64,000 nt of DNA from Ascidia mentula (taxonomy: Eukaryota; Chordata; Ascidiacea; Phlebobranchia; Ascidiidae): positions 16,117,001 through 16,181,000 of the forward strand of contig OX387197.1 of the NCBI GenBank assembly GCA_947561715.1, in the 5' to 3' direction. The translations under genes and the position numbers were made by a program. Shown here in pieces: positions 22,340 through 34,400 of this stretch; position 1 is the first letter of the stretch; the number at the start of each line of letters is the position of its first letter. The notes beneath the pieces are model-generated. The model was not told the DNA's origin, made no database searches, and saw only the letters and a program-made list of their open reading frames with translations.

Positions 22340-23873
22340 ATTGTTAAGTGGGCTTGGGGCTCGAAAAAAACAGAGTCCAGCCTATCCCACCCAGTCTTAA
22401 CTTCGGCCCTATCTCGCCCATTGTTAAGTGGGTCGCGAAAAAAACAGAGTCCAGCCTATGTCGCCCATTGTTAAGTGGGCTTGGGGCTCGAAAAAAACAG
22501 AGTCCAGCCTATCCCACCCAGTCTTAACTTCGGCCCTATCTAGCCCATTGTTAAGTGGGTCGCGAAAAAAACAGAGTCCAGCCTATGTCGCCCATTGTTA
22601 AGTGGGCTTGGGGCTCGAAAAAAACAGAGTCCAGCCTATCCCACCCAGTCTTAACTTCGGCCCTATCTCGCCCATTGTTAAGTGGGTCGCGAAAAAAACA
22701 GAGTCCAGCCTATGTCTCCCATTGTTAAGTGGGCTTGGGGCTCGAAAAAAACAGAGTCCAGCCAATGTCTCCCATTGTTAAGTGGGTATGGGGCTCGAAA
22801 AAAACAGAGTCCAGCCTATCCCACCCAGTCTTAACTTCGGCCCTATCTAGCCCATTGTTAAGTGGGTCGCGAAAAAAACAGAGTCCAGCCTATGTCTCCC
22901 ATTGTTAAGTTGGCTTGGGGCTCGAAAAAAACAGAGTCCAGCCTATCTCACCCAGTCTTAACTTCGGCCCTATCTCGCCCATTGTTAAGTGGGTCGCGAA
23001 AAAAACAGAGTCCAGCCTATGTCTCCCATTGTTAAGTGGGCTTGGGGCTCGAAAAAAACAGAGTCCAGCCTATCCCACCCAGTCTTAACTTCGGCCCTAT
23101 CTCGCCCATTGTTAAGTGGGTCGCGAAAAAAACAGAGTCCAGCCTATGTCGCCCATTGTTAAGTGGGCTTGGGGCTCGAAAAAAACAGAGTCCAGCCTAT
23201 CCCACCCAGTCTTAACTTCGGCCCTATCTAGCCCATTGTTAAGTGGGTCGCGAAAAAAACAGAGTCCAGCCTATGTCGCCCATTGTTAAGTGGGCTTGGG
23301 GCTCGAAAAAAACAGAGTCCAGCCTATCCCACCCAGTCTTAACTTCGGCCCTATCTCGCCCATTGTTAAGTGGGTCGCGAAAAAAACAGAGTCCAGCCTA
23401 TGTCTCCCATTGTTAAGTGGGCTTGGGGCTCGAAAAAAACAGAGTCCAGCCAATGTCTCCCATTGTTAAGTGGGTATGGGGCTCGAAAAAAACAGAGTCC
23501 AGCCTATCCCACCCAGTCTTAACTTCGGCCCTATCTAGCCCATTGTTAAGTGGGTCGCGAAAAAAACAGAGTCCAGCCTATGTCTCCCATTGTTAAGTTG
23601 GCTTGGGGCTCGAAAAAAACAGAGTCCAGCCTATCTCACCCAGTCTTAACTTCGGCCCTATCTCGCCCATTGTTAAGTGGGTCGCGAAAAAAACAGAGTC
23701 CAGCCTATGTCTCCCATTGTTAAGTGGGCTTGGGGCTCGAAAAAAACAGAGTCCAGCCTATCCCACCCAGTCTTAACTTCGGCCCTATCTCGCCCATTGT
23801 TAAGTGGGTCGCGAAAAAAACAGAGTCCAGCCTATGTCGCCCATTGTTAAGTGGGCTTGGGGCTCGAAAAAAA
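22340..23873 (+). repeat. 688-bp tandem duplication
   Basis: Five dimers plus one B (5x127+53 = 688) are repeated. The tagged ccaatg/gtatgg doublet is at 22762 and 23450. The gttgg B, the tctcaccc A and the gtcg B markers keep the same offset. The match stops near 23,185/23,873, where the second copy has an aacggag head instead of aacagag. Confidence 0.75.
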
Positions 23874-25208
23874 CGGAGTCCAGCCTATCCCACCCAGTCT
23901 TAACTTCGGCCCTATCTAGCCCATTGTTAAGTGGGTGGCGAAAAAAACAGAGTTCAGCCTATGTCTCCCATTGTTAAGTGGGCTTGGGGCTAGAAAAAAA
24001 CAGAGTCCAGCCTATCCCACCCAGTCTTAACTTCGGCCCTATCTCGCCCATTGTTAAGTGGGTCGCGAAAAAAACAGAGTCCAGCCTATGTCTCCCATTG
24101 TTAAGTGGGCCTGGGGCTAGAAAAAAACAGAGTCCAGCCTATCCCACCCAGTCTTAACTTCGGCCCTATCTAGCCCATTGTTAAGTGGGTCGCGAAAAAA
24201 ACAGAGTCCAGCCTATGTCTCCCATTGTTAAGTGGGCTTGGGGCTCGAAAAAAACAGAGTCCAGCCTATCCCACCCAGTCTTAACTTCGGCCCTATCTCG
24301 CCCATTGTTAAGTGGGTCGCGAAAAAAACAGAGTCCAGCCTATGTCTCCCATTGTTAAGTGAGCTTGGGGCTCGAAAAAAACAGAGTCCAGCCTATCCCA
24401 CCCAGTCTTAACTTCGGCCCTATCTCGCCCATTGTTAAGTGGGTCGCGAAAAAAACAGAGTCCAGCCTATGTCTCCCATTGTTAAGTGGGCCTGGGGCTA
24501 GAAAAAAACAGAGTCCAGCCTATCCCACCCAGTCTTAACTTCGGCCCTATCTCGCCCATTGTTAAGTGGGTCGCGAAAAAAACAGAGTCCAGCCTATGTC
24601 TCCCATTGTTAAGTGGGCTTGGGGCTCGAAAAAAACAGAGTCCAGCCTATCCCACCCAGTCTTAACTTCGGCCCTATCTCGCCCATTGTTAAGTGGGTCG
24701 CGAAAAAAACAGAGTCCAGCCTATGTCGCCCATTGTTAAGTGGGCTTGGGGCTCGAAAAAAACGGAGTCCAGCCTATCCCACCCAGTCTTAACTTCGGCC
24801 CTATCTAGCCCATTGTTAAGTGGGTGGCGAAAAAAACAGAGTTCAGCCTATGTCTCCCATTGTTAAGTGGGCTTGGGGCTAGAAAAAAACAGAGTCCAGC
24901 CTATCCCACCCAGTCTTAACTTCGGCCCTATCTCGCCCATTGTTAAGTGGGTCGCGAAAAAAACAGAGTCCAGCCTATGTCTCCCATTGTTAAGTGGGCT
25001 TGGGGCTCGAAAAAAACAGAGTCCAGCCTATCCCACCCAGTCTTAACTTCGGCCCTATCTCGCCCATTGTTAAGTGGGTCGCGAAAAAAACAGAGTCCAG
25101 CCTATGTCGCCCATTGTTAAGTGGGCTTGGGGCTCGAAAAAAACAGAGTCCAGCCTATCCCACCCAGTCTTAACTTCGGCCCTATCTAGCCCATTGTTAA
25201 GTGGGTCG

Positions 25209-28200
25209 CGATAAAAACAGCCTATCCCACCCAGTCTTAACTTCGGCCCTATCTAGCCCATTGTTAAGTGGGTGGCGAAAAAAACAGAGTTCAGCCTATG
25301 TCTCCCATTGTTAAGTGGGCTTGGGGCTAGAAAAAAACAGAGTCCAGCCTATCCCACCCAGTCTTAACTTCGGCCCTATCTCGCCCATTGTTAAGTGGGT
25401 CGCGAAAAAAACAGAGTCCAGCCTATGTCTCCCATTGTTAAGTGGGCCTGGGGCTAGAAAAAAACAGAGTCCAGCCTATCCCACCCAGTCTTAACTTCGG
25501 CCCTATCTAGCCCATTGTTAAGTGGGTCGCGAAAAAAACAGAGTCCAGCCTATGTCTCCCATTGTTAAGTGGGCTTGGGGCTCGAAAAAAACAGAGTCCA
25601 GCCTATCCCACCCAGTCTTAACTTCGGCCCTATCTCGCCCATTGTTAAGTGGGTCGCGAAAAAAACAGAGTCCAGCCTATGTCTCCCATTGTTAAGTGAG
25701 CTTGGGGCTCGAAAAAAACAGAGTCCAGCCTATCCCACCCAGTCTTAACTTCGGCCCTATCTCGCCCATTGTTAAGTGGGTCGCGAAAAAAAACAGAGTC
25801 CAGCCTATGTCTCCCATTGTTAAGTGGGCTTGGGGCTCGAAAAAAACAGAGTCCAGCCTATCCCACCCAGTCTTAACTTCGGCCCTATCTCGCCCATTGT
25901 TAAGTGGGTCGCGAAAAAAAACAGAGTCCAGCCTATGTCTCCCATTGTTAAGTGGGCTTGGGGCTCGAAAAAAACAGAGTCCAGCCTATCCCACCCAGTC
26001 TTAACTTCGGCCCTATCTCGCCCATTGTTAAGTGGGTCGCGAAAAAAACAGAGTCCAGCCTATGTCTCCCATTGTTAAGTGGGCTTTGGGCTCGAAAAAA
26101 ACAGAGTCCAGCCTATCCCACCCAGTCTTAACTTCGGCCCTATCTAGCCCATTGTTAAGTGGGTCGCGAAAAAAACAGAGTCCAGCCTATGTCTCCCATT
26201 GTTAAGTGGGCTTGGGGCTCGAAAAAAACAGAGTCCAGCCTATAACACCCAGTCTTAACTTCGGCCCTATTTCGCCCATTGTTAAGTGGGTCGCGAAAAA
26301 AACAGAGTTCAGCCTATGTCTCCCATTGTTAAGTGGGCTTGGGGCTAGAAAAAAACAGAGTCCAGCCTATCCCACCCAGTCTTAACTTCGGCCCTATCTC
26401 GCCCATTGTTAAGTGGGTCGCGAAAAAAACAGAGTCCAGCCTATGTCTCCCATTGTTAAGTGGGCTTGGGGCTCGAAAAAAACAGAGTCCAGCCTATCCC
26501 ACCCAGTCTTAACTTCGGCCCTATCTCGCCCATTGTTAAGTGGGTCGCGAAAAAAACAGAGTCCAGCCTATGTCGCCCATTGTTAAGTGGGCTTGGGGCT
26601 CGAAAAAAACGGAGTCCAGCCTATCCCACCCAGTCTTAACTTCGGCCCTATCTAGCCCATTGTTAAGTGGGTGGCGAAAAAAACAGAGTTCAGCCTATGT
26701 CTCCCATTGTTAAGTGGGCTTGGGGCTAGAAAAAAACAGAGTCCAGCCTATCCCACCCAGTCTTAACTTCGGCCCTATCTCGCCCATTGTTAAGTGGGTC
26801 GCGAAAAAAACAGAGTCCAGCCTATGTCTCCCATTGTTAAGTGGGCTTGGGGCTCGAAAAAAACAGAGTCCAGCCTATCCCACCCAGTCTTAACTTCGGC
26901 CCTATCTCGCCCATTGTTAAGTGGGTCGCGAAAAAAACAGAGTCCAGCCTATGTCGCCCATTGTTAAGTGGGCTTGGGGCTCGAAAAAAACAGAGTCCAG
27001 CCTATCCCACCCAGTCTTAACTTCGGCCCTATCTAGCCCATTGTTAAGTGGGTCGCGATAAAAACAGCCTATCCCACCCAGTCTTAACTTCGGCCCTATC
27101 TAGCCCATTGTTAAGTGGGTCGCGAAAAAAACAGAGTCCAGCCTATGTCGCCCATTGTTAAGTGGGCTTGGGGCTCGAAAAAAACAGAGTCCAGCCTATC
27201 CCACCCAGTCTTAACTTCGGCCCTATCTCGCCCATTGTTAAGTGGGTCGCGAAAAAAACAGAGTCCAGCCTATGTCTCCCATTGTTAAGTGGGCCTGGGG
27301 CTAGAAAAAAACAGAGTCCAGCCTATCCCACCCAGTCTTAACTTCGGCCCTATCTAGCCCATTGTTAAGTGGGTCGCGAAAAAAACAGAGTCCAGCCTAT
27401 GTCTCCCATTGTTAAGTGGGCTTGGGGCTCGAAAAAAACAGAGTCCAGCCTATCCCACCCAGTCTTAACTTCGGCCCTATCTCGCCCATTGTTAAGTGGG
27501 TCGCGAAAAAAACAGAGTCCAGCCTATGTCTCCCATTGTTAAGTGGGCTTGGGGCTCGAAAAAAACAGAGTCCAGCCCATCCCACCCAGTCTTAACTTCG
27601 GCCCTATCTCGCCCATTGTTAAGTGGGTCGCGAAAAAAACAGAGTCCAGCCTATGTCGCCCATTGTTAAGTGGGCTTGGGGCTCGAAAAAAACAGAGTCC
27701 AGCCTATCCCACCCAGTCTTAACTTCGGCCCTATCTAGCCCATTGTTAAGTGGGTCGCGAAAAAAACAGAGTCCAGCCTATGTCGCCCATTGTTAAGTGG
27801 GCTTGGGGCTCGAAAAAAACAGAGTCCAGCCTATCCCACCCAGTCTTAACTTCGGCCCTATCTCGCCCATTGTTAAGTGGGTCGCGAAAAAAACAGAGTC
27901 CAGCCTATGTCTCCCATTGTTAAGTGGGCTTGGGGCTCGAAAAAAACAGAGTCCAGCCAATGTCTCCCATTGTTAAGTGGGTATGGGGCTCGAAAAAAAC
28001 AGAGTCCAGCCTATCCCACCAAGTCTTAACTTCGGCCCTATCTAGCCCATTGTTAAGTGGGTCGCGAAAAAAACAGAGTCCAGCCTATGTCGCCCATTGT
28101 TAAGTGGGCTTGGGGCTCGAAAAAAACAGAGTCCAGCCTATCCCACCCAGTCTTAACTTCGGCCCTATCTCGCCCATTGTTAAGTGGGTCGCGAAAAAAA

Positions 28201-29432
28201 CAGAGTCCAGCCTATGTCTCCCATTGTTAAGTTGGCTTGGGGCTCGAAAAAACAGAGTCCAGCCAATGTCTCCCATTGTTAAGTGGGCTTGGGGCTCGAA
28301 AAAAACAGAGTCCAGCCTATCCCACCCAGTCTTAACTTCGGCCCTATCTAGCCCATTGTTAAGTGGGTGGCGAAAAAAACAGAGTTCAGCCTATGTCTCC
28401 CATTGTTAAGTGGGCTTGGGGCTAGAAAAAAAACAGAGTCCAGCCTATCTCACCCAGTCTTAACTTCGGCCCTATCTCGCCCATTGTTAAGTGGGTCGCG
28501 AAAAAAACAGAGTCCAGCCTATGTCGCCCATTGTTAAGTGGGCTTGGGGCTCGAAAAAAACAGAGTCCAGCCTATCCCACCCAGTCTTAACTTCGGCCCT
28601 ATCTAGCCCATTGTTAAGTGGGTCGCGATAAAAACAGCCTATCCCACCCAGTCTTAACTTCGGCCCTATCTAGCCCATTGTTAAGTGGGTCGCGAAAAAA
28701 ACAGAGTCCAGCCTATGTCGCCCATTGTTAAGTGGGCTTGGGGCTCGAAAAAAACAGAGTCCAGCCTATCCCACCCAGTCTTAACTTCGGCCCTATCTCG
28801 CCCATTGTTAAGTGGGTCGCGAAAAAAACAGAGTCCAGCCTATGTCTCCCATTGTTAAGTGGGCCTGGGGCTAGAAAAAAACAGAGTCCAGCCTATCCCA
28901 CCCAGTCTTAACTTCGGCCCTATCTAGCCCATTGTTAAGTGGGTCGCGAAAAAAACAGAGTCCAGCCTATGTCTCCCATTGTTAAGTGGGCTTGGGGCTC
29001 GAAAAAAACAGAGTCCAGCCTATCCCACCCAGTCTTAACTTCGGCCCTATCTCGCCCATTGTTAAGTGGGTCGCGAAAAAAACAGAGTCCAGCCTATGTC
29101 TCCCATTGTTAAGTGAGCTTGGGGCTCGAAAAAAACAGAGTCCAGCCTATCCCACCCAGTCTTAACTTCGGCCCTATCTCGCCCATTGTTAAGTGGGTCG
29201 CGAAAAAAACAGAGTCCAGCCTATGTCTCCCATTGTTAAGTGGGCTTGGGGCTCGAAAAAAACAGAGTCCAGCCCATCCCACCCAGTCTTAACTTCGGCC
29301 CTATCTCGCCCATTGTTAAGTGGGTCGCGAAAAAAACAGAGTCCAGCCTATGTCGCCCATTGTTAAGTGGGCTTGGGGCTCGAAAAAAACAGAGTCCAGC
29401 CTATCCCACCCAGTCTTAACTTCGGCCCTATC
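25209..29432 (+). repeat. 4.2-kb segmental duplication, left copy
   Basis: Corresponds to about 40,052-44,402. The offset is 14,843 or 14,970 depending on position, the difference being gained or lost 127-bp units. Shared markers: A' at 25208/40051, 27055/41898 and 28625/43595; the gtggcg head at 25272/40242; the six-A head near 28,247/43,217; cccaccaag at 28021/42991; agcccatccc at 29271/44241. The first 2 kb of it (25,272-27,273) also matches 29,451-31,452 at offset 4,179. Confidence 0.8.
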
Positions 29433-29450
29433 TAGCCCATTGTTAAGTGG

Positions 29451-31452
29451 GTGGCGAAAAAAACAGAGTTCAGCCTATGTCTCCCATTGTTAAGTGGGCT
29501 TGGGGCTAGAAAAAAACAGAGTCCAGCCTATCCCACCCAGTCTTAACTTCGGCCCTATCTCGCCCATTGTTAAGTGGGTCGCGAAAAAAACAGAGTCCAG
29601 CCTATGTCTCCCATTGTTAAGTGGGCCTGGGGCTAGAAAAAAACAGAGTCCAGCCTATCCCACCCAGTCTTAACTTCGGCCCTATCTAGCCCATTGTTAA
29701 GTGGGTCGCGAAAAAAACAGAGTCCAGCCTATGTCTCCCATTGTTAAGTGGGCTTGGGGCTCGAAAAAAACAGAGTCCAGCCTATCCCACCCAGTCTTAA
29801 CTTCGGCCCTATCTCGCCCATTGTTAAGTGGGTCGCGAAAAAAACAGAGTCCAGCCTATGTCTCCCATTGTTAAGTGAGCTTGGGGCTCGAAAAAAACAG
29901 AGTCCAGCCTATCCCACCCAGTCTTAACTTCGGCCCTATCTCGCCCATTGTTAAGTGGGTCGCGAAAAAAAACAGAGTCCAGCCTATGTCTCCCATTGTT
30001 AAGTGGGCATGGGGCTCGAAAAAAACAGAGTCCAGCCTATCCCACCCAGTCTTAACTTCGGCCCTATCTCGCCCATTGTTAAGTGGGTCGCGAAAAAAAA
30101 CAGAGTCCAGCCTATGTCTCCCATTGTTAAGTGGGCTTGGGGCTCGAAAAAAACAGAGTCCAGCCTATCCCACCCAGTCTTAACTTCGGCCCTATCTCGC
30201 CCATTGTTAAGTGGGTCGCGAAAAAAACAGAGTCCAGCCTATGTCTCCCATTGTTAAGTGGGCTTTGGGCTCGAAAAAAACAGAGTCCAGCCTATCCCAC
30301 CCAGTCTTAACTTCGGCCCTATCTAGCCCATTGTTAAGTGGGTCGCGAAAAAAACAGAGTCCAGCCTATGTCTCCCATTGTTAAGTGGGCTTGGGGCTCG
30401 AAAAAAACAGAGTCCAGCCTATAACACCCAGTCTTAACTTCGGCCCTATTTCGCCCATTGTTAAGTGGGTCGCGAAAAAAACAGAGTTCAGCCTATGTCT
30501 CCCATTGTTAAGTGGGCTTGGGGCTAGAAAAAAACAGAGTCCAGCCTATCCCACCCAGTCTTAACTTCGGCCCTATCTCGCCCATTGTTAAGTGGGTCGC
30601 GAAAAAAACAGAGTCCAGCCTATGTCTCCCATTGTTAAGTGGGCTTGGGGCTCGAAAAAAACAGAGTCCAGCCTATCCCACCCAGTCTTAACTTCGGCCC
30701 TATCTCGCCCATTGTTAAGTGGGTCGCGAAAAAAACAGAGTCCAGCCTATGTCGCCCATTGTTAAGTGGGCTTGGGGCTCGAAAAAAACGGAGTCCAGCC
30801 TATCCCACCCAGTCTTAACTTCGGCCCTATCTAGCCCATTGTTAAGTGGGTGGCGAAAAAAACAGAGTTCAGCCTATGTCTCCCATTGTTAAGTGGGCTT
30901 GGGGCTAGAAAAAAACAGAGTCCAGCCTATCCCACCCAGTCTTAACTTCGGCCCTATCTCGCCCATTGTTAAGTGGGTCGCGAAAAAAACAGAGTCCAGC
31001 CTATGTCTCCCATTGTTAAGTGGGCTTGGGGCTCGAAAAAAACAGAGTCCAGCCTATCCCACCCAGTCTTAACTTCGGCCCTATCTCGCCCATTGTTAAG
31101 TGGGTCGCGAAAAAAACAGAGTCCAGCCTATGTCGCCCATTGTTAAGTGGGCTTGGGGCTCGAAAAAAACAGAGTCCAGCCTATCCCACCCAGTCTTAAC
31201 TTCGGCCCTATCTAGCCCATTGTTAAGTGGGTCGCGATAAAAACAGCCTATCCCACCCAGTCTTAACTTCGGCCCTATCTAGCCCATTGTTAAGTGGGTC
31301 GCGAAAAAAACAGAGTCCAGCCTATGTCGCCCATTGTTAAGTGGGCTTGGGGCTCGAAAAAAACAGAGTCCAGCCTATCCCACCCAGTCTTAACTTCGGC
31401 CCTATCTCGCCCATTGTTAAGTGGGTCGCGAAAAAAACAGAGTCCAGCCTAT
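29451..31452 (+). repeat. Third copy of the 2-kb left part of the 4.2-kb block
   Basis: Matches 25,272-27,273 at offset 4,179, with A' at 27055/31234 and the gtggcg head at 25272/29451. It diverges near 31,453, where gtcgccc replaces gtctccc. A private base change gives gggcatggggctcg near 30,009. Beyond it the sequence rejoins the 4.2-kb block at offset 3,798 (A' 28625/32423), three dimers shorter. Confidence 0.75.
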
Positions 31453-34400
31453 GTCGCCCATTGTTAAGTGGGCTTGGGGCTCGAAAAAAACAGAGTCCAG
31501 CCTATCCCACCCAGTCTTAACTTCGGCCCTATCTAGCCCATTGTTAAGTGGGTCGCGAAAAAAACAGAGTCCAGCCTATGTCGCCCATTGTTAAGTGGGC
31601 TTGGGGCTCGAAAAAAACAGAGTCCAGCCTATCCCACCCAGTCTTAACTTCGGCCCTATCTCGCCCATTGTTAAGTGGGTCGCGAAAAAAACAGAGTCCA
31701 GCCTATGTCTCCCATTGTTAAGTGGGCTTGGGGCTCGAAAAAAACAGAGTCCAGCCAATGTCTCCCATTGTTAAGTGGGTATGGGGCTCGAAAAAAACAG
31801 AGTCCAGCCTATCCCACCAAGTCTTAACTTCGGCCCTATCTAGCCCATTGTTAAGTGGGTCGCGAAAAAAACAGAGTCCAGCCTATGTCGCCCATTGTTA
31901 AGTGGGCTTGGGGCTCGAAAAAAACAGAGTCCAGCCTATCCCACCCAGTCTTAACTTCGGCCCTATCTCGCCCATTGTTAAGTGGGTCGCGAAAAAAACA
32001 GAGTCCAGCCTATGTCTCCCATTGTTAAGTTGGCTTGGGGCTCGAAAAAACAGAGTCCAGCCAATGTCTCCCATTGTTAAGTGGGCTTGGGGCTCGAAAA
32101 AAACAGAGTCCAGCCTATCCCACCCAGTCTTAACTTCGGCCCTATCTAGCCCATTGTTAAGTGGGTGGCGAAAAAAACAGAGTTCAGCCTATGTCTCCCA
32201 TTGTTAAGTGGGCTTGGGGCTAGAAAAAAAACAGAGTCCAGCCTATCTCACCCAGTCTTAACTTCGGCCCTATCTCGCCCATTGTTAAGTGGGTCGCGAA
32301 AAAAACAGAGTCCAGCCTATGTCGCCCATTGTTAAGTGGGCTTGGGGCTCGAAAAAAACAGAGTCCAGCCTATCCCACCCAGTCTTAACTTCGGCCCTAT
32401 CTAGCCCATTGTTAAGTGGGTCGCGATAAAAACAGCCTATCCCACCCAGTCTTAACTTCGGCCCTATCTAGCCCATTGTTAAGTGGGTCGCGAAAAAAAC
32501 AGAGTCCAGCCTATGTCGCCCATTGTTAAGTGGGCTTGGGGCTCGAAAAAAACAGAGTCCAGCCTATCCCACCCAGTCTTAACTTCGGCCCTATCTCGCC
32601 CATTGTTAAGTGGGTCGCGAAAAAAACAGAGTCCAGCCTATGTCTCCCATTGTTAAGTGGGCCTGGGGCTAGAAATAAACAGAGTCCAGCCTATCCCACC
32701 CAGTCTTAACTTCGGCCCTATCTAGCCCATTGTTAAGTGGGTCGCGAAAAAAACAGAGTCCAGCCTATGTCTCCCATTGTTAAGTGGGCTTGGGGCTCGA
32801 AAAAAACAGAGTCCAGCCTATCCCACCCAGTCTTAACTTCGGCCCTATCTCGCCCATTGTTAAGTGGGTCGCGAAAAAAACAGAGTCCAGCCTATGTCTC
32901 CCATTGTTAAGTGAGCTTGGGGCTCGAAAAAAACAGAGTCCAGCCTATCCCACCCAGTCTTAACTTCGGCCCTATCTCGCCCATTGTTAAGTGGGTCGCG
33001 AAAAAAACAGAGTCCAGCCTATGTCTCCCATTGTTAAGTGGGCTTGGGGCTCGAAAAAAACAGAGTCCAGCCCATCCCACCCAGTCTTAACTTCGGCCCT
33101 ATCTCGCCCATTGTTAAGTGGGTCGCGAAAAAAACAGAGTCCAGCCTATGTCGCCCATTGTTAAGTGGGCTTGGGGCTCGAAAAAAACAGAGTCCAGCCT
33201 ATCCCACCCAGTCTTAACTTCGGCCCTATCTAGCCCATTGTTAAGTGGGTCGCGAAAAAAACAGAGTCCAGCCTATGTCGCCCATTGTTAAGTGGGCTTG
33301 GGGCTCGAAAAAAACAGAGTCCAGCCTATCCCACCCAGTCTTAACTTCGGCCCTATCTCGCCCATTGTTAAGTGGGTCGCGAAAAAAACAGAGTCCAGCC
33401 TATGTCTCCCATTGTTAAGTGGGCTTGGGGCTCGAAAAAAACAGAGTCCAGCCAATGTCTCCCATTGTTAAGTGGGTATGGGGCTCGAAAAAAACAGAGT
33501 CCAGCCTATCCCACCAAGTCTTAACTTCGGCCCTATCTAGCCCATTGTTAAGTGGGTCGCGAAAAAAACAGAGTCCAGCCTATGTCGCCCATTGTTAAGT
33601 GGGCTTGGGGCTCGAAAAAAACAGAGTCCAGCCTATCCCACCCAGTCTTAACTTCGGCCCTATCTCGCCCATTGTTAAGTGGGTCGCGAAAAAAACAGAG
33701 TCCAGCCTATGTCTCCCATTGTTAAGTTGGCTTGGGGCTCGAAAAAAACAGAGTCCAGCCAATGTCTCCCATTGTTAAGTGGGCTTGGGGCTCGAAAAAA
33801 ACAGAGTCCAGCCTATCCCACCCAGTCTTAACTTCGGCCCTATCTAGCCCATTGTTAAGTGGGTGGCGAAAAAAACAGAGTTCAGCCTATGTCTCCCATT
33901 GTTAAGTGGGCTTGGGGCTAGAAAAAAAACAGAGTCCAGCCTATCTCACCCAGTCTTAACTTCGGCCCTATCTCGCCCATTGTTAAGTGGGTCGCGAAAA
34001 AAACAGAGTCCAGCCTATGTCGCCCATTGTTAAGTGGGCTTGGGGCTCGAAAAAAACAGAGTCCAGCCTATCCCACCCAGTCTTAACTTCGGCCCTATCT
34101 AGCCCATTGTTAAGTGGGTCGCGATAAAAACAGCCTATCCCACCCAGTCTTAACTTCGGCCCTATCTAGCCCATTGTTAAGTGGGTCGCGAAAAAAACAG
34201 AGTCCAGCCTATGTCGCCCATTGTTAAGTGGGCTTGGGGCTCGAAAAAAACAGAGTCCAGCCTATCCCACCCAGTCTTAACTTCGGCCCTATCTCGCCCA
34301 TTGTTAAGTGGGTCGCGAAAAAAACAGAGTCCAGCCTATGTCTCCCATTGTTAAGTGGGCCTGGGGCTAGAAAAAAACAGAGTCCAGCCTATCCCACCCA

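Noticed and set aside
25696-26004. Longest open frames (about 100 codons, for example 25696-26004, 28104-28409, 40666-40974) as genes
   Set aside because: They are translations of the satellite. 127 is one more than a multiple of 3, so a frame passes through all phases of the unit and stays open until it meets a taa/tag in cttaac, gttaag or ctag. The peptides are the same low-complexity string rearranged, with no domain, and they appear wherever the repeat has the same phase and A-run length.
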